Source of the DNA: an uncultured Bacteroidales bacterium | GTDB taxonomy: Bacteria > Bacteroidota > Bacteroidia > Bacteroidales > UBA932 | Length of the DNA: 7,630 nucleotides | Direction: 5' to 3' | Assembly: GCA_934678915.1 (NCBI GenBank) | Contig: CAKUSF010000102.1 | Location: 1-7,630, forward strand | Shown here: positions 1-6,421 of the stretch, piece after piece | How positions within the stretch are numbered: the first letter of the stretch is position 1 | Layout: each line of letters opens with the position of its first letter | The notes under the pieces: model-generated | The model's database searches: none | What the model was told of the DNA's origin: nothing | The model's input: only the letters and a program-made list of their open reading frames with translations | Made by a program: the position numbers and the translations under genes

Positions 1-102
1 GTTGGCTTCGTCCTGATCCTTGGAGAACATAAGGCAGACCGAGTAGATGGTCCCCTTATGCCTTTTGACCAATCCGCTAAATTCTTGTTCGTCAGCGTTC
101 AT
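1..102 (-). CDS. RNA polymerase sigma factor, sigma-70/ECF-like (partial, N-terminal 34 codons)
   Basis: Only the N-terminus is in the window; the gene reads off the left edge. The reverse strand from the ATG at 102 gives an open frame of 34 codons starting MNADEQEFSGLVKRHKG and continuing TIYSVCLMFSKDQDEAN. This matches the start of sigma-70 region 2 in Bacteroidetes sigma factors, where a short acidic N-terminus is followed by F..LV..HK..IY.VC.MF......A. The protein would bind core RNA polymerase and direct it to a regulon. Regions 2.4 and 4, which would place it as ECF-type and show promoter specificity, are outside the window, as is any anti-sigma gene. It lies 198 bases downstream of the small lipoprotein gene, with its own candidate promoter between them, so it is probably a separate unit rather than part of the protease operon. 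Identification rests on a short segment and is good but not certain. Confidence 0.75.
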   Translation of the reverse strand, partial: MNADEQEFSGLVKRHKGTIYSVCLMFSKDQDEAN

Positions 103-146
103 AAAAACTGTTTACTATAAAGACTGAATCACAGCGCTGTTTGCTA

Positions 147-154
147 CAAAAATA
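147..154 (-). promoter_or_regulatory. Candidate -7 promoter element for the sigma factor gene
   Basis: On the minus strand this reads TATTTTTG, an exact fit to the Bacteroidetes -7 consensus TAnnTTTG, 44 bases upstream of the sigma factor ATG. No convincing TTTG-type -33 element is seen at the expected distance (about 175-180 reads CTG rather than TTTG), so this is a weak call in AT-rich DNA. A 10-bp perfect palindrome, ACAGCGCTGT at 131-140, sits just downstream of it, about where transcription would start, and could be an operator or chance. Confidence 0.35.
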
Positions 155-198
155 TTCATAAATTTTTGACTCTTCAGGATAAACACTCCTTACATCAG

Positions 199-214
199 CA
201 TCATCGAAATGATG
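199..214 (-). terminator. Small hairpin in the lipoprotein-sigma factor intergenic region, possible terminator
   Basis: On the minus strand this is CATCAT-TTCG-ATGATG: a perfect 6-bp stem with a four-base UUCG-type loop. It lies 86 bases beyond the stop of the lipocalin-like gene, where the three-gene transcript would be expected to end. No run of T follows it on the minus strand, and the stem is short, so it may only be an mRNA 3' structure. The rest of 103-300 holds the candidate sigma factor promoter and nothing else I can support. Confidence 0.3.
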
Positions 215-300
215 TATCATGATGATTTAATTGAAGGCTTACAAATTAGACAATCTTCTCTTTGCAACAAGGGAAGAACACCTATTTCACATATTCATTT

Positions 301-768
301 TCAGAATATTGGACTCCACTGAAGATTCATTTTTATTTGAACCTGCATAATAGGCTGAGCCTTTTCTTTTATTTCGTTAGGAACATTTCCACGCGTGAAC
401 ACCTGCGTTTCAGGAATATCGCTGACGCTAATCAATGTCAACTTCTCTGAAGTCTTGTCATAGACATATTCATACCTGCTGCCCCAAGAAGTTCCATCGC
501 TATAGACACCGCCTATCGTTGATGCATCATATTCGTATGTACCATCGTACTTTTGCCAAAACGATGTTTCGACTTTTTGGTAGAGACTGAATGATCTGTC
601 ATCATTCAATACCATATAAGCGTCAAAGTCTTCCGTAGCCTCGCCTTCGAACGAAACCAGATGCCATTCACCTGCTATGGACGGAAGTGCGCCCTCTTTG
701 CCGCAAGAAGAAAAAAGCACGCACAATCCGAAACATAAAATGAGTAATCTGATGATATGTTTGTTCAT
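301..768 (-). CDS. Small lipocalin-like lipoprotein (155 aa)
   Basis: The protein begins with a basic start and hydrophobic stretch ending in LCVLFSSC, a typical Bacteroidetes lipobox with the lipidated cysteine at residue 22, so it should be a membrane-anchored lipoprotein of the periplasmic face or outer membrane. The mature part is about 130 residues and begins with a GEWHLVSFEG segment, followed by alternating beta-strand-like stretches (around 50-65, 75-90 and 95-125, including GTYEYD, GGVYSDGTSWG and KLTLIS). This is the pattern of lipocalin-like small lipoproteins common in Bacteroidales, which usually carry no assigned ligand. No catalytic residues are evident. After the cysteine comes GKEG, not a strongly acidic surface-export signal. 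It starts only 11 bases after the protease stop codon, so it is almost certainly co-transcribed and may serve the protease as inhibitor, chaperone or adaptor; that role is inference. The start is the ATG at 768; no Shine-Dalgarno is seen. Confidence 0.85.
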   Translation of the reverse strand: MNKHIIRLLILCFGLCVLFSSCGKEGALPSIAGEWHLVSFEGEATEDFDAYMVLNDDRSFSLYQKVETSFWQKYDGTYEYDASTIGGVYSDGTSWGSRYEYVYDKTSEKLTLISVSDIPETQVFTRGNVPNEIKEKAQPIMQVQIKMNLQWSPIF

Positions 769-779
769 ACTTATCTATT

Positions 780-2819
780 TTATAACCAGCCACCATTCTC
801 GCTATTTGCGCTGCGGGAAATTATAGCAAAGGTTTTCGACACCTCTATGCCACCAATCACAGACTCCGTACCGACATTCTCTCCTCCCGCTATGGCCTTT
901 ACTGTAATCTTTGCTATTCCAGGCCGAGCGCATTCTATCATTAATTGGCCATTATTTACCTGTGGAGCAGACTTCATACCCAATTGTTTCATGTCAGATT
1001 CATCGATCCCAACTGAGGTATAGGTCAGTTCAGCATAACTTTCACCGAAATAACCAGATAAAGGAAATTTCTGTTCCTTGCCGACTACCAACTTAAGGCA
1101 AGGTGTGCCCTCTATCTGCATCAGCAACTGAAATGCATCCATAGCACCACTGCCCATCTGGTGAATATATTTTTGGTATTCACCTCCTCCATGCAGCCTC
1201 ACGTAGCCGTCAATGTCATTGACAGAGGTGAGCAGCATATCACGAAATTCCTCCAAAGTAAATCGCTTGCCAAGTTTTACGGCATAGGACAAGCCTAAAG
1301 CCGCTACTCCAGATACATGTGGACAGGCCATTGATGTTCCTTGAGCAAAACCATAATCCTCACCATCATTGACCTCAGACGGCATAGTGGAGAGAATAAG
1401 GGATGACGTCTTTTCAGAATCGACAGCCAGCATATAGTTTCCTCCGGGAGCTGCTATGTTACATCCGGGTCCGTAATTGGTGTAGTAAGCTGGCAAGAAA
1501 TCCGGACCGAAAGCAGTGACTGATATGTAGTCGCGATAGGCAGCAGGATAAGCCGACACACCTGCACCATCGTTCCCTGATGCAAAAATGGCTAGATTTC
1601 CGTACTTAAGAGCCTGGCAATTGGATTCGTGCTTCGTAAAATAGTCAATAGACTCCTTTTCAATGCTATTGCGGGCAGTGTACTCAATGTCAGAGGCAAA
1701 CTGATTTGAGGAGTATCCATATGAACATTGTATGATAGAAGCCCCCATATCAGCGGCATAGCGTATGGCACGCGATATCGCCACCGCTGAACCGGTACTA
1801 TTAATGTTCTCCCCAGACAAAATCTGACAAGACATCAGTCTCACTCCGTCTCTATTCCCGCTACCGCCAGCCACGCCAGCCACGCCAATGCCATTATTGT
1901 TCACAGCTGCTACAGTTCCAGCCACGTGGGTACCGTGACCGGAATCTCCTTTGTTCTGCCCACCAATCCAATATTCCTTACTCCAACCAATCGGTCCTCC
2001 TGTCACGAAATTCATTCCGTAGATGTCGTCAATATAGCCGTTTCCATCATCATCGACTCCTTCTTGCCCTTTCAATTCGGCTTCATTAACCCAGATATTA
2101 TCCTTAAGATCGGGGTGAGTATATTTTATGCCTTCGTCCACTATTGCCACTATCACCTGTGGGTTTCCAGTGTATATTTTCCAAGCAGCGTCAGCATTTA
2201 TGTCCGCACCCTCATGTTCATCAGACGCTATGCCAGATGAACCAGAGTTGTTATAATTCCATTGTTCGGGTAACAAAGGGTCGTTGAACAATGTTTCTTT
2301 ACTCGCGCTGCGAGTTATGTGAAGATTGCTACCTTTATGAGGAATTATTCTATCACAGTCACGCTGCATCTGAACATCGAATTCCACGGCTTCTATCTCA
2401 CCCAAAGCAGACAATTGACGTGCCGCCTGATTCAAATCCAAATCATCATTGAAGTACACAATGTACCAACGATGCAAACCAGCACGACGAGCATTATTCT
2501 CAAATTTAGGAATATATGTGAATACACGTTCCAATGAATACACACCTAACTGATCCAACACTTTGTCGATGGAACTTATTCCTGATCTAGTCAAAGGTTG
2601 ATCAGCCCGTGTCTTTGCCCTATTTTCGATTTGTGCCAATGCTTCATCATTCAGTCGTATGATGAGTCGCCCTTTGCAGGCATACTCAGGAGAGTGTATT
2701 ATTTTTGCCCGCTCCACGGTCTGATTAGCAATGTCACCAGAGTTGCTCTCTAGTATGTTTTCTGTACAAGCATTGGCAACCACTAAGATGGCTGCCAATG
2801 GTAATCCAATTATTTTCAT
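780..2819 (-). CDS. S8 (subtilisin-family) serine protease with prodomain, exported
   Basis: A 679-residue subtilase with all catalytic elements. A short hydrophobic signal (residues 3-15) ends in ANAC with cysteine at 18. Residues about 48-150 form a fervidolysin-like N-terminal prodomain (RLIIRLNDEAL, then GEIEAVEFDV), followed by the linker NDPLLPEQWNYNN that precedes the catalytic domain in many subtilases. Asp228 lies in VAIVDEG, His295 in GHGTHVAG, the oxyanion Asn416 in ASGNDG, and the nucleophile Ser496 in GTSMACPHVSG. An acidic segment DDDGNGYIDD near 256-265 resembles a calcium-binding insert. The domain ends near 570; residues 573-665 form a beta-rich, Ig-like tail, and the protein ends NGGWL. 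It should be an active endoprotease on the cell envelope, matured by prodomain removal. The signal is odd: ANAC lacks the usual Leu/Val at -3 and also contains an AxA signal peptidase I site, so lipidation is uncertain. The gene lies 25 bases after the BACON gene and 11 before the lipocalin-like gene. An in-frame TGA at 2832-2834 limits the start to this ATG. Confidence 0.95.
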   Translation of the reverse strand: MKIIGLPLAAILVVANACTENILESNSGDIANQTVERAKIIHSPEYACKGRLIIRLNDEALAQIENRAKTRADQPLTRSGISSIDKVLDQLGVYSLERVFTYIPKFENNARRAGLHRWYIVYFNDDLDLNQAARQLSALGEIEAVEFDVQMQRDCDRIIPHKGSNLHITRSASKETLFNDPLLPEQWNYNNSGSSGIASDEHEGADINADAAWKIYTGNPQVIVAIVDEGIKYTHPDLKDNIWVNEAELKGQEGVDDDGNGYIDDIYGMNFVTGGPIGWSKEYWIGGQNKGDSGHGTHVAGTVAAVNNNGIGVAGVAGGSGNRDGVRLMSCQILSGENINSTGSAVAISRAIRYAADMGASIIQCSYGYSSNQFASDIEYTARNSIEKESIDYFTKHESNCQALKYGNLAIFASGNDGAGVSAYPAAYRDYISVTAFGPDFLPAYYTNYGPGCNIAAPGGNYMLAVDSEKTSSLILSTMPSEVNDGEDYGFAQGTSMACPHVSGVAALGLSYAVKLGKRFTLEEFRDMLLTSVNDIDGYVRLHGGGEYQKYIHQMGSGAMDAFQLLMQIEGTPCLKLVVGKEQKFPLSGYFGESYAELTYTSVGIDESDMKQLGMKSAPQVNNGQLMIECARPGIAKITVKAIAGGENVGTESVIGGIEVSKTFAIISRSANSENGGWL

Positions 2820-2844
2820 TACACTATCGACTCATGACACTTTC

Positions 2845-4449
2845 CTAAATTCCGGTCTTACCTTCACTGCCTTCCTGCAAAATCTCAACGTGACCGCTGT
2901 AGTTTGCCGAAATTTTATGATTGCGTGAATCTATCAACAAATACGAGATTTTGTATTCGTCATCACCAATCTTTTCTATTTTTAGGTAAGATTCCTTCAC
3001 TGGTTGTCCCAATATTGCCTTATCATAGTCTGAGGTTGGCAATTCAGGATTCCAATGCTTGCATACCATCCCATAATAAGCAGGTTTCAGATAGTAGCCT
3101 CGTTCTGCTGTACCACGAACGCCTTTTCCTGGTTCTTCTGCAATTGAGTAAGTTCCTTCCGGAATGGTATCTTTGGCTGAATAGAAATTGGCAAACACGT
3201 CATATCCAGCTTCAGACTGTGAGGAACTCCATAATTCAAGTCCCCACCTAGGCACACCACTGCCTTCCGTTCCTCCATATTTCAGATAAGCCGCCTTCAC
3301 CTTTCCTAGATCGTAGTCCGAATCAAGAAAATCAGCATCGTAGTAATATACACCCCAATCGCGCCAATTGTTCTCAAATTTAAGCTGTCCGGAATATTTA
3401 AACGTAAATGTACCGCTGTCTTCCGTTTTTGTGACCTGGTACCCATCGGCATCTACTTCTGTGCTTGCAATGAAACAATCCAAAGATCCGGTTATGGTGT
3501 AAGTTCCATCAACAAACGCCACTTCCAAACTTCCTCCTTTCTCTTTTGCGTAATTCACGGTCTCGGCCTTCACTTGACCTTTCTTCTTTATGTAGAAGCA
3601 TGTGCCATCCATACTGTATTCAGAGTTAGGCTTTATAGTGCCCACAGCTGTGTAGTTGTGTTGGTATGGTTGAACAGATTCATAGCTACCCACAGGCAGA
3701 AGAATATTATTATAATCAGGCTTCTCTTCATAGAAAGTTACAATCGCACCGATCTCAGTGTCAGCGTTCACAGCCCTACTGAATTCCACTACATAAGCGT
3801 TATTATAGTCTCCGCCCTCGTAAGTGGCCTTTGCGGTGTCGAAAACGTACGCCTTGCTGTATGTCACAGTCTTCACTGGACTTTTTTGTCCCTCACCCAA
3901 ACCGTTTTCGCCCGCGACTGCGTAAGTGCCGTCTGTATCAACCGATAATGTACGTGATGCTGTGTTCTGAATTTCTGTTCCGTTACGATACCACTTGTAA
4001 GTGCTTGCGTATGGAATTTCAGCCACAGTCAAAACAATGGTCTCACCAGGCTCACCTTGCTCTTTTCCTTCTATGCTGCCGGCCGCCTCTGGAGGCAAAA
4101 GCACGTAGGCTGCCTGTGTTATGCTGATCTCTCGCGTAAGATTTCCTCCACTCACTGTAATGATAGCCTGACGTCCTTCCTCATCCGAATTTGGTTTTAC
4201 AATAACAGAAACGATGGCGTTTCCACTTCCCTGCTGAGGTTTAATGTCCAGCCAATTGACAGTGGAGGTAGCTGCCCAATCGATGTTAGATTCGATTGCG
4301 AAAGTGACTTCCTTCCCCTCGGAAGGAATTTCTTGAGCTTCATACGTAATGTTAAGAATGAGCTCATCTTCACTTTTACAAGCCGAAAGACCGACCAATG
4401 CAGCCCCTAAGGCTGCAACAAGCCAATAATTGAAATTGAATCTTTTCAT
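2845..4449 (-). CDS. BACON and Ig-like domain lipoprotein with duplicated C-terminal domain (534 aa)
   Basis: The signal ends in VGLSAC with cysteine at 24, a good lipobox, and the next residues KSEDE match the S-(D/E)3 type of lipoprotein export signal known to send lipoproteins to the cell surface in Bacteroides. Residues about 33-114 are a BACON domain: the strand before NIDWAA, then VNWLDIKPQQGSG and the closing REISITQAA. BACON domains occur on Bacteroidetes surface proteins, often with glycan or mucin hydrolases. Residues 118-197 look like an Ig-like domain (ETIVLTV...YKWYRNGTEI...DGTYAV). The remaining 330 residues hold two related beta-rich units of about 160 residues each; I cannot name that family. 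No catalytic motif is visible, so binding or scaffolding is more likely than enzymatic function. It is the first gene after the regulator and palindrome, has its own promoter, and is followed by the protease after 25 bases. It may present substrate or anchor the protease (inference). Confidence 0.88.
   Translation of the reverse strand: MKRFNFNYWLVAALGAALVGLSACKSEDELILNITYEAQEIPSEGKEVTFAIESNIDWAATSTVNWLDIKPQQGSGNAIVSVIVKPNSDEEGRQAIITVSGGNLTREISITQAAYVLLPPEAAGSIEGKEQGEPGETIVLTVAEIPYASTYKWYRNGTEIQNTASRTLSVDTDGTYAVAGENGLGEGQKSPVKTVTYSKAYVFDTAKATYEGGDYNNAYVVEFSRAVNADTEIGAIVTFYEEKPDYNNILLPVGSYESVQPYQHNYTAVGTIKPNSEYSMDGTCFYIKKKGQVKAETVNYAKEKGGSLEVAFVDGTYTITGSLDCFIASTEVDADGYQVTKTEDSGTFTFKYSGQLKFENNWRDWGVYYYDADFLDSDYDLGKVKAAYLKYGGTEGSGVPRWGLELWSSSQSEAGYDVFANFYSAKDTIPEGTYSIAEEPGKGVRGTAERGYYLKPAYYGMVCKHWNPELPTSDYDKAILGQPVKESYLKIEKIGDDEYKISYLLIDSRNHKISANYSGHVEILQEGSEGKTGI
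2878..3360 (-). repeat. Protein-level repeat unit B of the BACON lipoprotein (residues 364-524)
   Basis: The second unit has the same order of landmarks as unit A: YDVFANFYSAKDTI, then PEGTYSIAEE, an aromatic strand (GYYLKPAYYG), SYLKIEKIGDDEYKISYLL and a closing HKISANYSGHVEI. The V.FY, P.G.Y and YSG positions correspond in both units. It suggests an old tandem domain duplication. I do not recognise the family. Confidence 0.5.
3379..3852 (-). repeat. Protein-level repeat unit A of the BACON lipoprotein (residues 200-357)
   Basis: This segment encodes the first of two related units. Shared landmarks, in order, are a long strand before a V.FY motif (AIVTFYEEKPDYN here), an LPVGSY turn, an aromatic-rich strand containing GTCFYIKKKG, then SLEVAFVDGTYTITGSLDC and a closing FTFKYSGQLKF. 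The likeness to unit B is at the protein level only, by eye, and is low in identity. Confidence 0.5.
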
Positions 4450-4478
4450 ACGTAAAAATTTATTAACTTCGTTTCATG

Positions 4479-4509
4479 CAAAATTAATCCACTCTATTCC
4501 TAAAAGCAA
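4479..4509 (-). promoter_or_regulatory. Bacteroidetes-type promoter of the BACON-protease-lipocalin operon
   Basis: On the minus strand, TAATTTTG (4486-4479) fits the -7 consensus TAnnTTTG exactly. Twenty bases upstream is TTG (4509-4507), within a TTGCTTGC stretch, at the spacing expected for the -33 element. Transcription would start near 4474, giving an AT-rich leader of about 25 bases before the ATG at 4449 with no Shine-Dalgarno, as is usual in this phylum. The 43-bp palindrome at 4514-4556 begins five bases upstream of the -33 element, where an activator would sit. Confidence 0.6.
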
Positions 4510-4513
4510 GCAA

Positions 4514-4556
4514 GATATTTTCTCAATACGACAAATTGTCGAAATGAGAAAATATC
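4514..4556. promoter_or_regulatory. 43-bp near-perfect palindrome, candidate operator for the adjacent AraC-type regulator
   Basis: Seen directly: GATATTTTCTCA (4514-4525) pairs exactly with TGAGAAAATATC (4545-4556), and inside it CGACAA (4529-4534) pairs exactly with TTGTCG (4536-4541) around a single central base at 4535. Only the two 3-base spacers (ATA and AAA) break the symmetry. It lies between the regulator stop (4597) and the operon promoter, edge to edge with the -33 element, the expected place for an activator site. Alternatively it may end the regulator transcript: on the minus strand it could fold into a long AT-rich hairpin followed by the T-rich TTGCTTGCTTTT. Both roles could coexist. 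Confidence 0.65.
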
Positions 4557-4596
4557 ACAGTCGCATCAGATTAATTGTGAATATATTCCTATTTAT

Positions 4597-6318
4597 TTAG
4601 CATCCGTTCTGCTTTCTGTACTGCGAAGGGGAAGTTCCTTTGATTGTTTGGAACATACGGTAGAAAGTCGAAAGAGAAGAGAAGCCAAGAGTTGAGACAA
4701 TCGCCTTGATAGGAGTGTTGTCATTTGGATTTGACAGTATACTGGCAGCCTCCTCTATGCGGTAAGAGTTTACATAATGCACGAAAGAGAGTCCTGTGTA
4801 GCGTTGTATTACATCGGTAAGATATGTACGGTTGGTTTGAAGCATTCTGGCCACACTTTCACGGGAAATGTCAGGGTTATGGTACACCTGCTGTTCCTGC
4901 ATAAGCTGCTGCAGACGTTCAAAAAGATCTCGCATCTTTTCTTCTTGTATATTTCCATCGTCACACCGTTTCGACTTAGGTTGCCTTTCAGACTCTTCAG
5001 CGTTCCGTTGATACGCTTTATCTTTCTCTAATTGTTCCTGAAACCGCTTCAACATCTGTACATATTGCTTGTTTTTACGATTACGATGTATACTCCAACA
5101 AACAATAAAAGTCAGAATAAAAGCTGTTAAAAACAAGGTGGCTAAGAACTTATGTTTCCATTGTAGTTCCTCAATCTTATGTTTCCTCAAATCATTTTCA
5201 TAACGCTCACGTTCGTATTTCATCTTCAAATCATTCACAGCACGCTCCTCTTCCATGTTGAACAAGCTGTCGGATTCCTCATGGTAGAGTTTGTAACAAT
5301 CAAGAGCCTGATGGTAATGTCCGGACTTTTCATAGAGTGAAGCCAATTGGCGGTAGAGCAGATATGTTTTCGAAGGACGGTTGGCGTGTTGAGAAATGCT
5401 AAGTGCTTGATGCAACAATGTAATGGCCGAATCGACCTTTCCTGTTTGTCCTAAATAAGAAGCATAGCCAATGTGTGCGTCTATATCGGAAAAACGACCG
5501 TCATCTTCCCCTTCAGAAAGGGCCTTGCGGTAATATCTCACTGCTTCCGCCTTGTTCCCTTTGGCTGATAGTATGTCGCCCATCAGTGCATACACACCAC
5601 GCTGGTCACCATAATATGGCACTTGCGCTAGCACCTTGTCGATATAGAACTCAGCATTTGTGTGCTGTCCCATCATTTCATACATATAGGCTGACAGAAC
5701 GGCTCCTAGGTAACGGGCAAACGGTTCGTTTTCTTCTTCCCCTAAACGATACACTTCCAACGCATAGGGCAAACCTGCCTCATCACAACGCATATAATAA
5801 GCCAAAGCCAAATTGCTTTCCAAAGGGAAGAGACGGCTTTTGTCATCACATTGTTCAGCGTAACTTATGCCTTCAGTAAGCGTTCCAATCCCTTTTTCAT
5901 AATCCATTTCCGCAAAAGCCTCATAGGCTCCTTTTATGTTGTAAAGAGTAGCTAAAGCCCAGTAATCGTTCTCCTGTCTGGCCCTTTCTTCAGCCAATGT
6001 CAGATAAATAATCATTGAATCAGCTTGGTCAGCATGAATGTAGAAACTTTGCGCCTTCGCCACCATTCCGTACAGCATTACTTTGGAATCCCGTGTCTCA
6101 CATCCATATTGGTAAAGGGAAGCGGCTAGACTATCAATGGCTTTCTTGTCTTGAACTGCCAATCCACGTTTAAGTTCACTTCTGAGTGCTTCAGTTTGAA
6201 AAGAGACATTGTCACTTATACTAGTATCATCCATACGTAAGCAACCACCTAACAGCAGTGAGACAGCAGTGATGAACGCCCCAAAAATCAAGCGCAAAGT
6301 AGTGAAAGTGTATTTCAT
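4597..6318 (-). CDS. Membrane-anchored TPR-AraC transcriptional regulator (573 aa)
   Basis: From the ATG at 6318 the protein starts MKYTFTTLRLIFGAF and reaches a lipobox, LLLGGC, with cysteine at 26. An upstream in-frame TTG at 6330 would only add four residues before the signal, so I prefer the ATG. Residues about 40-351 are helical repeats; clear TPR units lie at 240-270, 279-310 and 318-351. A charged coiled coil (352-388) leads to one transmembrane helix (391-410, FLATLFLTAFILTFIVCWSI) with basic residues after it. A second coiled linker precedes the AraC-type double helix-turn-helix (about 483-572), ending with GFSSLSTFYRMFQTIKGTSPSQYR, the family signature. The layout puts the TPR sensor in the periplasm and the DNA-binding domain in the cytoplasm. 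There is no histidine kinase or receiver domain, so it acts in one step rather than by phosphorelay. It is upstream of, and codirectional with, the protease operon, which is the obvious target (inference). The ligand is unknown. Confidence 0.88.
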   Translation of the reverse strand: MKYTFTTLRLIFGAFITAVSLLLGGCLRMDDTSISDNVSFQTEALRSELKRGLAVQDKKAIDSLAASLYQYGCETRDSKVMLYGMVAKAQSFYIHADQADSMIIYLTLAEERARQENDYWALATLYNIKGAYEAFAEMDYEKGIGTLTEGISYAEQCDDKSRLFPLESNLALAYYMRCDEAGLPYALEVYRLGEEENEPFARYLGAVLSAYMYEMMGQHTNAEFYIDKVLAQVPYYGDQRGVYALMGDILSAKGNKAEAVRYYRKALSEGEDDGRFSDIDAHIGYASYLGQTGKVDSAITLLHQALSISQHANRPSKTYLLYRQLASLYEKSGHYHQALDCYKLYHEESDSLFNMEEERAVNDLKMKYERERYENDLRKHKIEELQWKHKFLATLFLTAFILTFIVCWSIHRNRKNKQYVQMLKRFQEQLEKDKAYQRNAEESERQPKSKRCDDGNIQEEKMRDLFERLQQLMQEQQVYHNPDISRESVARMLQTNRTYLTDVIQRYTGLSFVHYVNSYRIEEAASILSNPNDNTPIKAIVSTLGFSSLSTFYRMFQTIKGTSPSQYRKQNGC

Positions 6319-6421
6319 TCTTTCAAACAATTATATTGTATTCATACATTTGAACAACTATCCTTGCCTCCTTTAGCCAGACTAATCTATTCAAGACTTT
6401 CACAGAAACAAAGAAACAACT

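Noticed and set aside
131..140. Perfect 10-bp palindrome ACAGCGCTGT
   Set aside because: Too short to claim as an operator alone; noted only because it lies near the likely start of the sigma factor transcript.
92..220. Minus-strand frame of 42 codons starting MIHHFDDADV and overlapping the start of the sigma factor gene by 11 bases
   Set aside because: No ribosome binding site, no recognisable composition, and it runs through the candidate promoter and hairpin; length is within chance for AT-rich DNA. Would need conservation or ribosome profiling to revive.
1863..1886. Short tandem repeat GCCAGCCAC within the protease gene
   Set aside because: It encodes the GVAGVAGG segment normally present after the catalytic histidine in subtilases; it is explained by the protein sequence.
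301..4449. Polysaccharide utilization locus or type IX secretion cargo
   Set aside because: BACON domains and lipoproteins suggest a PUL, but there is no SusC, SusD or glycan-active enzyme, and none of the exported proteins ends in a recognisable type IX C-terminal domain.
5475..5879. Plus-strand open frame of 134 codons inside the regulator gene, and similar ones at 3574-3948, 3831-4127 and 6713-7111
   Set aside because: All lie opposite genes with clear domains, have unstructured Cys/His/Leu-rich composition and no motifs or signals; they are antisense shadows.
6319..6330. TTG start for the regulator at 6330 adding four residues
   Set aside because: The ATG at 6318 gives a cleaner signal peptide and TTG starts are rare; the extension adds an acidic residue in front of the signal.
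6323..6349. Eight-codon minus-strand leader frame (MYEYNIIV) just before the regulator, with AGGAGG at 6367-6372 upstream
   Set aside because: The AGGAGG is 17 bases from the ATG, too far to direct initiation, and Bacteroidetes rarely rely on such motifs. No attenuator structure is evident.
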